In this document: in pieces, positions 7,978 through 18,800 of the stretch
Layout of the letters: each line of letters starts with the position of its first letter
How positions within the stretch are numbered: position 1 is the first letter of the stretch
Source of the DNA: an uncultured Selenomonadales bacterium
GTDB lineage: Bacteria > Bacillota > Negativicutes > Selenomonadales > Selenomonadaceae
Length of the DNA stretch: 57,396 bases
Assembly (NCBI GenBank): GCA_937877655.1
Contig: CALFJC010000180.1
Span: forward strand, 1-57,396
Reading direction: 5' to 3'
The notes under the pieces: model-generated
Told to the model about the DNA's origin: nothing
Seen by the model: only the letters and a program-made list of their open reading frames with translations
Database searches by the model: none
Program-made: the position numbers and the translations under genes

Positions 7978-8004
7978 AATTTTTTCTATGGAAGGGAAAA
8001 TTAT

Positions 8005-8796
8005 ATGAGTCAAATTATAGTCATAACTTCGGGCAAGGGCGGCGTCGGCAAGACGACAACCACAGCCAATATCGGCGTCGGGCTTGCCATGCGCGGAAGT
8101 AAAGTTGCACTTATCGATACCGATACGGGGCTCCGCAACCTCGATCTTTTACTCGGTTTGGAAAATCGGATTTTGTATGATCTGGTTGACGTGACAAGCG
8201 GGCGCGTGCAATACAAAAAGGCTCTCGTCCGCCATAAGAAATACGAGAACCTTTATCTCCTGCCGACTTCGCAGATTAAAGACAAATCAGCCGTCAATCC
8301 CGAACAGCTTGTCAAACTCTGCAACGAGATGAAAAAGGAATTCGATTTTATAATAATCGATTGTCCTGCGGGCATTGAGCAGGGATTTAAGACTGCGATA
8401 GCCGCCGCCGATACCGCGATTGTCGTAACAATGCCTGAAATTTCTGCGGTGCGCGACGCGGATAAAATTATCGGCGAACTCGGTCGCGCAGATAAGGAAA
8501 ATATAAAGCTGATTGTCAACAGAATTCGTCCGCAAATGGTCGAGAAGGGCGACATGCTCGACATGGGCGACATTGACGAAATTTTATCAATCGGTTGTAT
8601 CGGACAAATTCCCGACGACGAAAAAGTTGTCGTGGCGACGAACAGGGGCGAGCCCGCGATAACAATGAGTGATTCGACGGCGGGGCAGGCGTATAAAAAT
8701 ATTGTTGCGAGAATTTGCGGCGAAAATGTTCCTTTCCTCAAACCGCAGAAGGAAGGATTCTTCGCACGGCTGAAAAAGCTTTTCGGCTTGCTTTAA
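8005..8796 (+). CDS. minD: Septum site-determining ATPase MinD
   Basis: A 263-residue ParA/MinD-family ATPase that carries MinC to the membrane and drives pole-to-pole or polar positioning of the division inhibitor. The deviant Walker A motif GKGGVGKTTT is at residues ~10-19, IIDCPAG is the switch/Walker B region, and the C-terminal amphipathic helix FFARLKKLFGLL is the membrane anchor. Length is normal. A GGAAGGG ribosome binding site precedes the start. The stop codon lies within the ribosome binding region of minE. Confidence 0.95.
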   Translation: MSQIIVITSGKGGVGKTTTTANIGVGLAMRGSKVALIDTDTGLRNLDLLLGLENRILYDLVDVTSGRVQYKKALVRHKKYENLYLLPTSQIKDKSAVNPEQLVKLCNEMKKEFDFIIIDCPAGIEQGFKTAIAAADTAIVVTMPEISAVRDADKIIGELGRADKENIKLIVNRIRPQMVEKGDMLDMGDIDEILSIGCIGQIPDDEKVVVATNRGEPAITMSDSTAGQAYKNIVARICGENVPFLKPQKEGFFARLKKLFGLL

Positions 8797-8808
8797 GGAG
8801 GGTTGCCA

Positions 8809-9075
8809 ATGCTTGATGTTCTGAAGAGTATCTTCGGCATGTCCGAAAAAAAATCGGGAAAAGTCGCCAAAGAACGCCTGCAAGTTGTTTTGATTCACGA
8901 CCGAGCCAGCATTTCGCCCGAAATTATGGAGCAGATTAAGGAAGAAATTATAACTGTTTTGTCGAAATACATGAACATAAATCGCGCCGACATGGAAATT
9001 GCTTTGGAAAATGATTCCGACTCGGTTGCACTCGTCGCCAATATTCCCGTAAATTCAATGCGTCATTCGAGATAA
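8809..9075 (+). CDS. minE: Cell division topological factor MinE
   Basis: An 88-residue MinE that stimulates the MinD ATPase and confines MinCD. It shows the usual N-terminal amphipathic segment (MLDVLKSIFG), the MinD-contact stretch (AKERLQVVLIHDR) and a C-terminal topological domain. I choose ATG 8809, which sits 7 bases after AAGGAGG, over the in-frame TTG at 8803. It closes the operon and is followed by a strong terminator. Presence of MinE beside MinCD indicates an oscillating Min system rather than a DivIVA-only system. Confidence 0.9.
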   Translation: MLDVLKSIFGMSEKKSGKVAKERLQVVLIHDRASISPEIMEQIKEEIITVLSKYMNINRADMEIALENDSDSVALVANIPVNSMRHSR

Positions 9076-9083
9076 AAAATTTT

Positions 9084-9111
9084 GAGCGGTCGCTTCGACC
9101 GCTCTTTTTTT
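9084..9111 (+). terminator. Terminator of minCDE
   Basis: GAGCGGTCG (9084-9092), loop CTT, CGACCGCTC (9096-9104), seven or more Ts. Confidence 0.9.
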
Positions 9112-9147
9112 ATTCTTGAGACAGTCACTAACAGCGGGGAGTGAAAG

Positions 9148-9345
9148 CACGGGCGCACAGGACGTGCGCCCGCCGGCAACGAAAACAGGATGTTTTCTTT
9201 GCCGGTCTAAGCGCGTTTCTTTTTGCTACTTTTTCTTTGGCGCAACAAAGAAAAAGTAGATCCTATTTACAAAAAAGATTTTTGAAAGAATCGAAGAAAC
9301 GATATGCCGAGATGGTTTTGCGTGCCCACTTTAGAAAAAAGGGGC
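9148..9345 (+). repeat. Dispersed hairpin repeat, copy A
   Basis: First copy of a family also found at 34085 and 53228. Hairpin 1: 9-bp stem 9150-9158/9164-9172, loop AGGAC. Hairpin 2: stem 9173-9179 and 9181-9186 with 9192-9197 and 9199-9205, loop AGGAT. Hairpin 3: 14-bp stem 9226-9239/9246-9259. A fourth weak hairpin may use GCCC/GGGC near 9324-9345. Copies differ mostly by paired changes in stems. Short open frames here are by-products of the repeat. It lies between the minE terminator and the porin gene. Confidence 0.85.
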
Positions 9346-9367
9346 AACCTCCTGCAAGAAATGAAAA

Positions 9368-9393
9368 GGAGCCTCCGATTTCTCGGAGACTCC
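9368..9393 (-). terminator. Terminator of the SLH porin gene
   Basis: GGAG-CTCCGA pairs with TCGGAG-CTCC across one mismatch; on the minus strand it is followed by CCTTTTC, a weak T-run. Confidence 0.55.
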
Positions 9394-9453
9394 CGTTTAT
9401 TTACGTTATAGAATTTCTAAAGCTTTGATAACCTCTGCTCTGAAAGTTTCGGC

Positions 9454-10812
9454 TTAATAGAAGAACTCAACACGACCGAAGAGACGTTCCGCATCCCCGC
9501 TACCGGTGATGTATTTGCCCTTGAAGTACTTGGCAATGAAGACGATTCTGTCCATCGGAGCCCAGCTTGCGCCTGCGATAACGCCTTTGGTGCCCGCGAA
9601 AGCATCATCATAGTTGATCGCTTCAAAGGAGGTGTTAGAGCCGAGACGTTTGTAACCTGCCCAGACAGCCCATTGACCCTTCTTGGTGCCTTGGTTGCCG
9701 CCGCCATAGAGGTTGCCATACTTAAGGATTGCTTGCCAAGAATAATCTTCGTAGTCGGCTTTGGTATTCTTTGCATAGCCGCCCCAGAGTTGCGCTTTGC
9801 CGAGTCTGTAACCTGCATTTGCAGACCACATATTAGCTTTATTGTCGTTGCCGTGTTTGGTGTAGGCAGTTGTCTTGAGATCGTCGTCTTTGATTTGATA
9901 ATAAGCCGCGCCGCCGAAGAGACCTTTTTCGCCCGGATCATACTGAACGTTTACAGCCCAGAAGCTACTCGGATCTGTTCTGTCGGGTTTGATAGATCCA
10001 TTGTGGAAATGTTTCTGACCTTTCTTGTCGTCCTGACGTCCATCCCAGTAACCGGCATTTCTGATTGCGCCGCCGACTTTGCCTTCATTAAGGCGACCGC
10101 CGTAAGCCGTAATTCTCAAGCCGTCTGCGAGCTTGCCGAAAGTGATTTCGCCGCCGGTGTATTCGGTATCCCAAACAAGACCATCTTCATTTGTGTAAAG
10201 GGGTTGACGACCGACTTTGACTTGGAAGTTGTCGTAATCGCCTTGTGCCCAACCACGTTCCAGTTTGAAACTGTTGTTGGTGTCGCGGCTCATGTCGACG
10301 TGTGCGTCAATACGAGAACGGAGCGTCCAGTGATCGTTGACTTCCATAATCGGCTCAAAACGGAAAATCCAGTCGTCTTGATTGATTTTGTCCGTGCCTT
10401 TTCTGTCACTGCGGTCGGAGCGTGCGCTCTTGTAGGTGTACTCAATCTTGCCTTGCCAAATGACTTTGTCGGCGTATTTTTCGAGTTCGGCAACGCGAAC
10501 ACCGAGAGCGTCGAGTTCATCTCTGAACTCTGCGGCGAGACGATCCAATTCGGCTTTGTTCGCGCCGGTAGGATTCTTCGCCATAGCTTTTGCAACCATC
10601 TGCGCCATTTCGTAACGGGTAATGTTACGGTCGCCGCGATAAGTTCCATCGCCGTAACCTTCGACAACGCCCGCCGCCGCGAGTTTCGCAACCGACTGAT
10701 AAGCCCAATGCCCCGCAGGAACATCGCTGAACGGATTCGCCGCTGCGAATGTGGTTGATGCAGTGCCGACAACAAATGCCGCTACTACTGCCGCTGCTAC
10801 TGTCTTCTTCAT
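9454..10812 (-). CDS. SLH-domain outer-membrane porin (OmpM type)
   Basis: A 452-residue outer-membrane protein. A signal peptide (KKTVAAAVVAAFVVGT, cleavage near TFA-AAN) is followed by an SLH domain (NPFSDVPAGHWAYQSVAKL to TRYEMAQMVAKAMAK), a short coiled coil (NKAELDRLAAEFRDELDALG), then a beta-barrel of amphipathic strands ending in aromatic FFY. In Negativicutes such proteins tether the outer membrane to peptidoglycan polyamines and act as porins. I start at the second ATG (MKKTV), 9 bases after AAGGAGG; the earlier ATG touches the ribosome binding site. The gene has a strong promoter at 10958-10986 and a ~135-nt leader. It is the clearest taxonomic marker in the window. Confidence 0.9.
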   Translation of the reverse strand: MKKTVAAAVVAAFVVGTASTTFAAANPFSDVPAGHWAYQSVAKLAAAGVVEGYGDGTYRGDRNITRYEMAQMVAKAMAKNPTGANKAELDRLAAEFRDELDALGVRVAELEKYADKVIWQGKIEYTYKSARSDRSDRKGTDKINQDDWIFRFEPIMEVNDHWTLRSRIDAHVDMSRDTNNSFKLERGWAQGDYDNFQVKVGRQPLYTNEDGLVWDTEYTGGEITFGKLADGLRITAYGGRLNEGKVGGAIRNAGYWDGRQDDKKGQKHFHNGSIKPDRTDPSSFWAVNVQYDPGEKGLFGGAAYYQIKDDDLKTTAYTKHGNDNKANMWSANAGYRLGKAQLWGGYAKNTKADYEDYSWQAILKYGNLYGGGNQGTKKGQWAVWAGYKRLGSNTSFEAINYDDAFAGTKGVIAGASWAPMDRIVFIAKYFKGKYITGSGDAERLFGRVEFFY

Positions 10813-10957
10813 TTTGAACATCCTCCTTAAAGATGCCGCTAAAGAAATTTACTCGGATTGACTTTCGCGACTTGGTTTGGAAGTTGTTCAAAATTGAGTG
10901 GCCGTGTTTCCTCAAACTGACTCTGACTTCTTTTACCCAGTCCTTCAAGTCGCCGCA

Positions 10958-10986
10958 ATAATAATCCAAAACTTTTCTCCTGTCAA
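10958..10986 (-). promoter_or_regulatory. Strong promoter of the SLH porin gene
   Basis: Minus strand TTGACA (10986-10981), 17-bp spacer, TATTAT (10963-10958). The predicted 5' leader to the start at 10812 is about 135-140 nt, which leaves room for post-transcriptional control. Confidence 0.75.
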
Positions 10987-11138
10987 CACTTTCCAAAAAA
11001 ATTTTATTGTTGGTTTCAGATTCTTTTCATGTTATAATTTAGGTTTTTAATTCCTCGCCGACTTCGGAGAAGGCAAACACATTTTAAAGATAGCACAGGC
11101 AAAAGATTTTTTCTTGACAACAAGCTGAAATAAAAAAA
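10987..11138 (+). other. Intergenic stretch with a possible plus-strand promoter
   Basis: No gene is seen. A plus-strand TTGGTT-17-TATAAT (11010-11038) could start a short transcript of about 120 nt ending at the terminator at 11139. No open frame or clear structure supports it, so a small RNA here is only a guess. Confidence 0.2.
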
Positions 11139-11168
11139 TCCCGCCCAAACTCGGCGGGAAATTTTTTT
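11139..11168. terminator. Bidirectional terminator
   Basis: TCCCGCC (11139-11145) pairs with GGCGGGA (11153-11159), with Ts on one side and As on the other. It mainly ends the minus-strand flavoprotein gene. Confidence 0.8.
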
Positions 11169-11182
11169 TGTAAGAATAAAAT

Positions 11183-12418
11183 TTATTGGGCGTTGCGTTT
11201 CGCGGTTAAATATTCGTCCATAGCTTTGGCGACAATCTTTGAATATTTCACGGCGAGCACAACATTTTTCGCGCCAATGACAACGTCGCCGCTCGAAAAA
11301 ACTCCTTCGCGAGTCGTGCGCCCGTTCTCATCAACAACAATCAAGCCGGCGTCCGATACCTGCAAGCCGTGCGTCGTGTTCACAATTTTATCTTTCGGTC
11401 CTTGACTTATCGCAATAATCGTGCTGTCCGCCTTCATGAGGACGGGCTCTTCATCGCGGATCAAATTGCCCTGTTCGTCAAAAACTTTCGGAGTAAAAAT
11501 CGGTCCTTCAGCCGTAAATTCTTTTATCGCCATGCCCTGCTGAATTTCTATTCCGTCAACTGCCGCATAATCAAGTTCGCGCTGACTGGCGGCGATTCTC
11601 TGACGGCGGGCGTAAAGCGTAACATGTCGACTGCCCTGACGAACAACTGTCCGCGCAACGTCAATCGCAGAATTGCCCGCGCCGATTATCGCAACCGTGT
11701 CGCCCAAATCGTAAGCGTCGGGGTTTTGCAGATAATCTATCGCATAGTGAACATTTCCGAGAGATTCACCTTTGACATGCGGTCTGCGCGGACGCCAGAC
11801 GCCCGTTCCGATAAAAATTGCGTCGTAGCCGTCATTAAAAAGATCGTCGAGATGAAGTGCGCCGCCTATAGCCGTGTTCGGACGAAAATGAATTCCCAGC
11901 TGACGAAGTTTCACTTGATAACGATCAAGAAGATTTCTCGGCAGACGAAAAGCGGGAATGCCGTAACGCATCATGCCGCCGACTTTATCCATGCGTTCAA
12001 AAATTGTGATGCGATAGCCGAGCGCGGCAAGTTTTATCGCGATTGTAATTCCCGCAGGTCCCGAACCGATTATCGCGACGCTCTGTCCGTTGTCGGGCAG
12101 GCGTTCCAAGCTTATCTTGTCGAAATAAAAATCCGAAATGTAATTTTCAATGCTCGGAATTTGAACAGCCGCGCCGTCCTTGCGCTTGCCTTGAATGCAG
12201 TTGCCTTCGCATTGGTTTTCGTGATCACAAACCAGCGAACAAACAACACTCAAAGGATTATTTTCAAAGAGCATTCGCCCCGCCTCTTCGGTTTGTCCCG
12301 CAAGGAAAAGACGAATCATTTCGGGAATATCGGTTTGAATCGGGCAACCTTTGATTCTGCAGAGCGGCTTTTTGCATTGAAGACAGCGACGAGCCTCGTT
12401 GATTACGTGTGCAGCCAT
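11183..12418 (-). CDS. GltD-like NAD(P)-dependent flavoprotein with Fe-S motif
   Basis: A 411-residue protein of the glutamate synthase small-subunit family. The N-terminal cysteines (CLQCKKPLCRIKGCP and CSLVCDHENQCEGNC) suit two Fe-S clusters. VAIIGSGPAGI binds FAD (residues ~115-125) and VAIIGAGNSAIDVA binds NAD(P)H. The C-terminal GVFSSGDVVIGAKNVVLAV is the second FAD motif. Such proteins pass electrons from NADPH to a partner enzyme (glutamate synthase, dihydropyrimidine dehydrogenase, or other). No large subunit lies next to it, so it may be a stand-alone oxidoreductase. AGGAGGGG lies 8 bases before the start. Confidence 0.8.
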   Translation of the reverse strand: MAAHVINEARRCLQCKKPLCRIKGCPIQTDIPEMIRLFLAGQTEEAGRMLFENNPLSVVCSLVCDHENQCEGNCIQGKRKDGAAVQIPSIENYISDFYFDKISLERLPDNGQSVAIIGSGPAGITIAIKLAALGYRITIFERMDKVGGMMRYGIPAFRLPRNLLDRYQVKLRQLGIHFRPNTAIGGALHLDDLFNDGYDAIFIGTGVWRPRRPHVKGESLGNVHYAIDYLQNPDAYDLGDTVAIIGAGNSAIDVARTVVRQGSRHVTLYARRQRIAASQRELDYAAVDGIEIQQGMAIKEFTAEGPIFTPKVFDEQGNLIRDEEPVLMKADSTIIAISQGPKDKIVNTTHGLQVSDAGLIVVDENGRTTREGVFSSGDVVIGAKNVVLAVKYSKIVAKAMDEYLTAKRNAQ

Positions 12419-12839
12419 AAAATTTTCCCCTCCTAAAATAAATTACGCTTCCGCAGTTTAAAACAATTCGGCGCAAAAGTCTACAAAACTTCACGGAGAA
12501 AAATTTCTCAAAAAAATTTCCAAGCCCGCGCCAATGCAATTAGGAATTATGAATTAGGAATTAGGAATGGAGGAGGAATTTTTTGCGCCGAAAAATTCTC
12601 CGCATGAAAAAGTTTCTCCACCTGAAAAAAATTTTCCCCCGAAAAAAAATTTCCGAGCCCCCGCAGAGAAAATTTTGCTTTGGAATTTTGAAACAAATTT
12701 TTCCTCAAAGCTTGACAAAGCAATAGGGAAAAACGATAAAATATATTAGGGTGCATAAAAATTATTTTCCAAAAGGAGGATTTGGTTTTCATGATTTTAA
12801 GATTTAACCATTTTGTGTTTGAGAAAGGAGAGGGATTTT
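12419..12839. other. Intergenic region before the RTX cluster
   Basis: It contains an AATTAGGAATTATGAATTAGG-type repeat at about 12537-12569, an A-rich stretch with GAAAAA and CCCCGAAAA words (12570-12700), and the R1 promoter. Open frames here are low-complexity and lack ribosome binding sites. No gene is supported. Confidence 0.6.
12712..12742 (+). promoter_or_regulatory. Probable promoter of RTX gene R1
   Basis: TTGACA (12712-12717) and TAAAAT (12737-12742) with a 19-bp spacer; a GATAAA at 17 bp is an alternative -10. The leader is about 90 nt. Confidence 0.5.
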
Positions 12840-15800
12840 ATGGCGGAGTATTATAACGAGAACAACAACTCAGTCATTTCCGGAAGTTCTGAGGCAGATT
12901 CAATTTACAACGGCGGCGACACCGTCACAATCAATGCCGGCGCAGGTGATGATACCGTTGAAAATTACGGCTCGACCGTGACAATCAACGGGGGCGACGG
13001 CAACGATTCAATTTGGAGCAATGGCGACTACATTACAATCAACGGCGGCGCGGGCGATGATTTCATCTACACCAACGGCAATGCTTCAATCAATTTCAGT
13101 CAAGGTAACGATACCGTTTCCCTTGATTCGGGCGTCAGCAGTCTCAAAGTCGCAAGTTTCACTTCGGGCGATGTGATTCAACTTAGTTACAGTGTTGACA
13201 CTCTTACGACAATCAGCGGCAACAGCTTCGAGGTGAACGGCATTACAGTTTCAGGTTTGGGTGCCGCAACAGTTCAATCGGAAAATTGGAGTCTCAAAAG
13301 TAATGTTGCAAGCTATCTCGTGAAACATTCCGCCGGCGCAACTCTGGACGAGGACAATGAAACAATCATTTACACGGCGGCGGGCACAAATACTTTGCTT
13401 TCCGTCGACGGAGTAAAATCAACAGTCGGGCTTGACATTGATACCGAATACAAAACTGTAACTGTTTCGGCGGATGCTCTGAATAAAACCAACGTGACAA
13501 TCAGTAATGAAGATTATTATTTGGAACTCGGCGACGACGTTGCCGCAACGCAATATGCGGAGGCAAATTGGACTTTCGGCACGACTGCCGTTTACAGAGA
13601 CGATTCGGGAATAACGGACGGCTATGAAGTTGTCGACAATCAGATAATTTATCACGAAGAAACTTTGGGAGCAGTTTTGCTTGAACTCACGGGCGTGGCA
13701 AGCGTCGGGGCTCCCACTGTATCGGGCAACACGGTTACGTTCGCGCCGAACAGTTTTCAGGCAAATGTTGCGGTAAAAAATATTTATGATGAATTTTCTT
13801 TTGAGTTCGACGCGGGAGAAGACGGCGAAAATTATTCGAGCAGAACTTTCACCGCAACCGCAAATGACGATACCGTTACAAATTACGGTTCAAAAATTAA
13901 AATCAACGCGGGCGGCGGCTCCGATACAATTACAAACAACGGCGACACCGTGACAATAAGCGGCGGCGAAGGGGACGATTCAATTTATAATGACGGCTCC
14001 AATGTTTCAATCAACGGCGGCGGCGGTTCCAACTTTATCGATCTCCAATACGGCTCGGATGTCACGGTCAACGTCCAAGACGGCAACGATACAATTTCTG
14101 TCGGCAATGTCGACAGTTTCACTGTTGAAAACTTCGCAAGCGGCGACGCAATTCAATTTTCCTATTCGATTGATGTTTTTGAAACGACTTCGGGCGGAGC
14201 AGTTGCAGACAATATCACAATTTCCGGGTTGACTGCCTCAACCATTCAATCGATTTGGGACAGCGCAAGCGGCGGCTTGACTTACTCGGAAAATTATTCT
14301 GCCGGCGCAACTCTTAACGAAAGTAAAGATGCCCTCGTTTACAGGACGGCGGGCGCAAGTACATTCTTCACAATCAACGGCATTAAATCTACTCTCGGCG
14401 TCGACATTGACAAAGAAAATAAAGTTGTAACATTGGGACTTTCGGCTCTCGGCTCTGCAAGCGTTTCTATCAACAACGATTTTACTTTGGAGCTCGCCGA
14501 TTATTACGGCGTGCAAGATGTAGAGGAGCATTGGGAGACGGACGGCACATTCGCCACTTACAAAGACGAAGGCACAAGCGAAGGCTACGAGGCTGACGGC
14601 AATAAAATAAATTACACGGCGGCTGTCGAAGGCAATACTTTGCTTCAACTCGGCGGCATGAAAATAGAAGTTGATGAAGAAACAGGTACAGATACCACTC
14701 CCGAAGTATTGGGCGATACAGTCACACTTTCGGCAGAAAATTTCGCGTCTAATGTCGAAGTGCTGAACAACAGCGGCAGTTACGCCTTTGAATTTGCCGA
14801 AGGAAATTACACGGGAAAAAGTTTCACGGCAACTTCTTTCAACGATTCAATCACAATGTCGGGCGGCTCGAATATTTTAATTGACGCGGGCGGCGGCTCG
14901 AATTTCCTTGACATTATCGGTACAAATGTCACGGTAAATACGGGCGACGGCAATGACTCAATCTTCAACAGAAATGATTCAACCTCTGTGACGATTGACA
15001 GCGGCGCGGGCAATGATACCATTGAAAACGAAGCCAATTATTCAACGCTTATCAGCGACAGCGGCAACAACACGTTGAACAATTCGGGCGACGGAGTTTT
15101 GATTCAACTGGGCGACGGCTCGGATTCAATTTACAACGGCGGCGCAAATGTTACAATCAACGCGGGCGCGGGCGACAATTTCATTCAAAATTACGGCGAA
15201 AGTGCTCTCTTTGAATACGCGGGCGGAAATGTTACCGTCGAAGGTTTTGACGAGACAAGCATTTTGAAAATCATGTCGGGCACAACTTACACGACAGAAG
15301 ACGGCGAAGTCGTGACTTTGGGCGGAATCAGCGAGGCTTATCTTATCGAAAGTGACGGCGCGACAGATGCCGTTTTGAGAATCGGCTCCAATACTCTCAC
15401 GCTGAAAAATTTTGTATCGAATCACGAGACAAATATTATAAAAATCAAAAATGCCGATGACACCGTTGAAGATTTTGTAATCCCGTTGTGGAAAGGCACG
15501 GCGGAAGACGACTACATTACAAATTACTATTCCGATATTGAAATTCAAGCACTCGAAGGCGACGACGAAATTTCCAACGAAGGCGCGAATGTCACAATCA
15601 ACGGCGGCGACGGAATCGATAATATTTCCAACGGAAGCGACGCTGTAAACGTTTTGATTTCGGGCGGCGGCGGAAGCAACTTTATTGAAAACAATGCAGA
15701 TAATGTCACAATCGAAGGCGGCGCAGACGGCGATTATATTTCCAACAGCGGCTCGGAAGTTTCAATCAACGGCGGCAACGGAATTAATGTAATCGAATTG

Positions 15801-18800
15801 TCGGGCGGCTTGAGTGTCACTGTCAATGTTGAAGAAGGCAATGATTTAATTTCCGTCAGCAGTGCCGTTGAAAGTTTCACTGCCGAAGGCTTCGGCACTG
15901 GTGATTCAATTCAGTTGAGCGATACTCTTGAAGGCGAACTTGTAAATGTCGGCGGCGGAGTTTCGGCTGGCACTTTAAAAATCTTCGGCTTAAGCACGGC
16001 GGCGGTAAGTCGTCAATGGACGGAAGTTACAAACGGCGTTGCAAGCTATCTCGAAAACTTCACCGAAGGCTCGCGCTTGGACAGAGACAACAAAGATTTA
16101 ATTGTCTACACAACGGAAGGAACGGATACTCTGTTCACAATCAGCGGCATAAGTTCGACCGTCGGAATTGACGTTGATTATGAAACAAAAATTGTAACGT
16201 TGGGACTTTCGGCTCTCGGTTCGGCAAGCGTTTCTATCGACAACGATTTTACTTTGCAACTTGCCGATTATTACGGTGTGCAAGATGTAGATCCGCATTG
16301 GGAGACGGACGGCACAACCGCCACTTACAGAGATACCGGCACAAGCGAAGGCTACGAAGCTGACGGCAATAAAATAAATTACACGGCGGCTGTCGCGGGC
16401 GCAACTTTGCTCCAACTCGGAGGCGTAAGCATTACCGAAGATTATCCGATGGATGCAGCGGGCTCGACGGTTAATATTTCGGCGGAAAATTTCGCGTCCA
16501 ATGTTTCTGTTCTCAATAACAGCGGCAGTTACGCCTTTGAAATTAACGACGGCGATTATTCAAACAAAACTTTCACTGCCAATGAACTTGGCGATACGGT
16601 TACAAATTACGGCTCGAACATAATTTTGAATCTCGGCGCGGGCGAAAATTCGGTTTTGAACTATGCTATTAATGCCACAATCAACACGGGCGATGACAAC
16701 GATTATATTTCCAACGGAAGCGATGCGGAAAATGTTTTGATCTCAAGCGGCGGCGGCAGCGATACTGTCGAAAATTTCGCGGCGAATGTCACAATCAACG
16801 CGGGCGCAGATGACGACATCATTTACAGCAGCGGCGATAACGTTTCGATAAACGGCGGCGCGGGTAATGATTCTGTCGAAATTTACGGCGAAGGTATCAA
16901 GGTTAATGTCGGCGAAGGCAACGATACAATTTCCGTCAGCGGCGGCATTGAAACTTTAACCGTTGAAAATTTCGATTCGGGCGATTTGATTCAGCTTGGC
17001 AATTCTCCCGAAAGTCTTACGAATTTCAGCGGAGGAGTTTCGGCAGGTTCTTTGACAATTTTTGGTATGAGTGCGGCGATAATAACTAAAAATTTCTTGC
17101 TTACTCAAAGCGGCGTTGCAACTTACACCGAAAATTACACCGAAGGCGCACGCTTAAACGCCGATAAAGATGCCATTGTTTACACGGAAGAAGGAACGGA
17201 TACTCTGTTCACAATCAGCGGCATAAGTTCGACCGTCGGAATAGAAGTTGACAATGAGACAAAAATTGTGACGTTGGGGCTTTCGGCTCTCGGCTCCGCA
17301 AGCGTTTCAATCAGCAGTGAAGACAATTTATACTCTTTGGCTCTTGCGGATGATTACAGCCCGCAATATATAGATGCTCAATGGTACACGGACGGCACAA
17401 CAGCAACTTACAAAGATTCGGGATTTACGGAAGGCTACGAGTTTGATGGAGAGCGCATAAATTATATCGCTTCGATTGAAGGCGCAACTTTGCTCCAGCT
17501 CGGCGGCGTAAGCATTACCGAAAATTATCCTATAGATGTTTCCGGTGCGACAGTCATGCTCTCGCCGGAGAATTTTGCAGACAATGTGACGATAATTAAA
17601 AGTGATACGGAAAGTGAGTTTAACTTCACGATTAACGAAGGCGATTATTCGGGCAAAACCTTTAACGGCAACGCGGATGATGATTCCGTTACAAACAACG
17701 GCACGAATATAATTTTCAATTTCGGCGCGGGCAACGATTCAATCGACAACTTCAGCAACTCCGTGACAATCGACGCGGGCACGGGCGACAATTATGTCTC
17801 CAACTACGGCGCAAGTGTCATTGTCAACGGCGGCGAAGGCAACGACTCGATTTATAATTATGCCGGCGGAGAAAATGTCGAAATTAATGCGGGCGGCGGC
17901 TCCAACATAATCGAAAACTACAGCGCGAGCGTCATTATCAACGGCGGCGACGGCAACGATTCAATTTACAGCGACAGCGACAACGTCACGATTAATCTCG
18001 GCAAAGGCGACGATACCATTGCTCTTAATCTCGCCATCAATCCGCAAAATATTATTCAATATGCTTCGGGCGACGGCAACGACGTTATCCAAGTAAGCGG
18101 AACTTACGGCGGCGCAAATATTTCTGTCGAATTGGTGAAAGGAAATATCGGCGGCTATTCCACAACCGAAGAAAATACTCTTGTCCTTGAAGTAGATGAC
18201 GGCTCAATTACATTTGAAAATGCCGACGGAGAATTAATCAGCGTCAAGTCTTCGACGGGCGAAAGTCACGTTTGGAACGGCGGCTCGAATATTTCTATCG
18301 ACGCGGGCGAAGGCGGCAACATTATCGAAAACAGCGGAACGGGCGTTACAATCATTAGCGGCGCGGGCGATGATTCCGTAACTTTAAGCGGCGGCGATTA
18401 CGGCGGAAATACTTTCGTTTACTCGGCGGGAGACGGCAACGACGTTCTTTACAACTTCACCTCCAACGACACAATAAAAATTGCCGACGACTCCAAAGTC
18501 AAAGCAAGTGTGAAAAATAATGATGTTGTCCTCAAAATCGGCACGAGCACAATCACGGTTGACGGCGCGGCGAAAGATTCTGCGACGATTTCGCTGGTTA
18601 ATTCGGATGAAGAAATTATTTCTGTCAATGCCTACTCAACTGAAGGTACCGTAAGCGAAGATACAATAATTCTCTCCTCGAATTTCAAAGGCACTTACAC
18701 CGCAACGGATTTAATCAGCAAAGTTGACGGCTCGAATGTCATGAACAAAATCAGAATCAACGGCAATGAATCTTTTGATAATTCGCTTGTCGGCGGCAAG

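Noticed and set aside
9141..9428. Small protein frame in hairpin repeat copy A (also near 34090 and 53216)
   Set aside because: The shared peptide RAHRTCARRQRKQDV comes from the structured repeat; start and end vary between copies and no ribosome binding site is present.
12547..12792. Open frame in the region before R1
   Set aside because: Low-complexity sequence with no ribosome binding site; it overlaps the R1 promoter.
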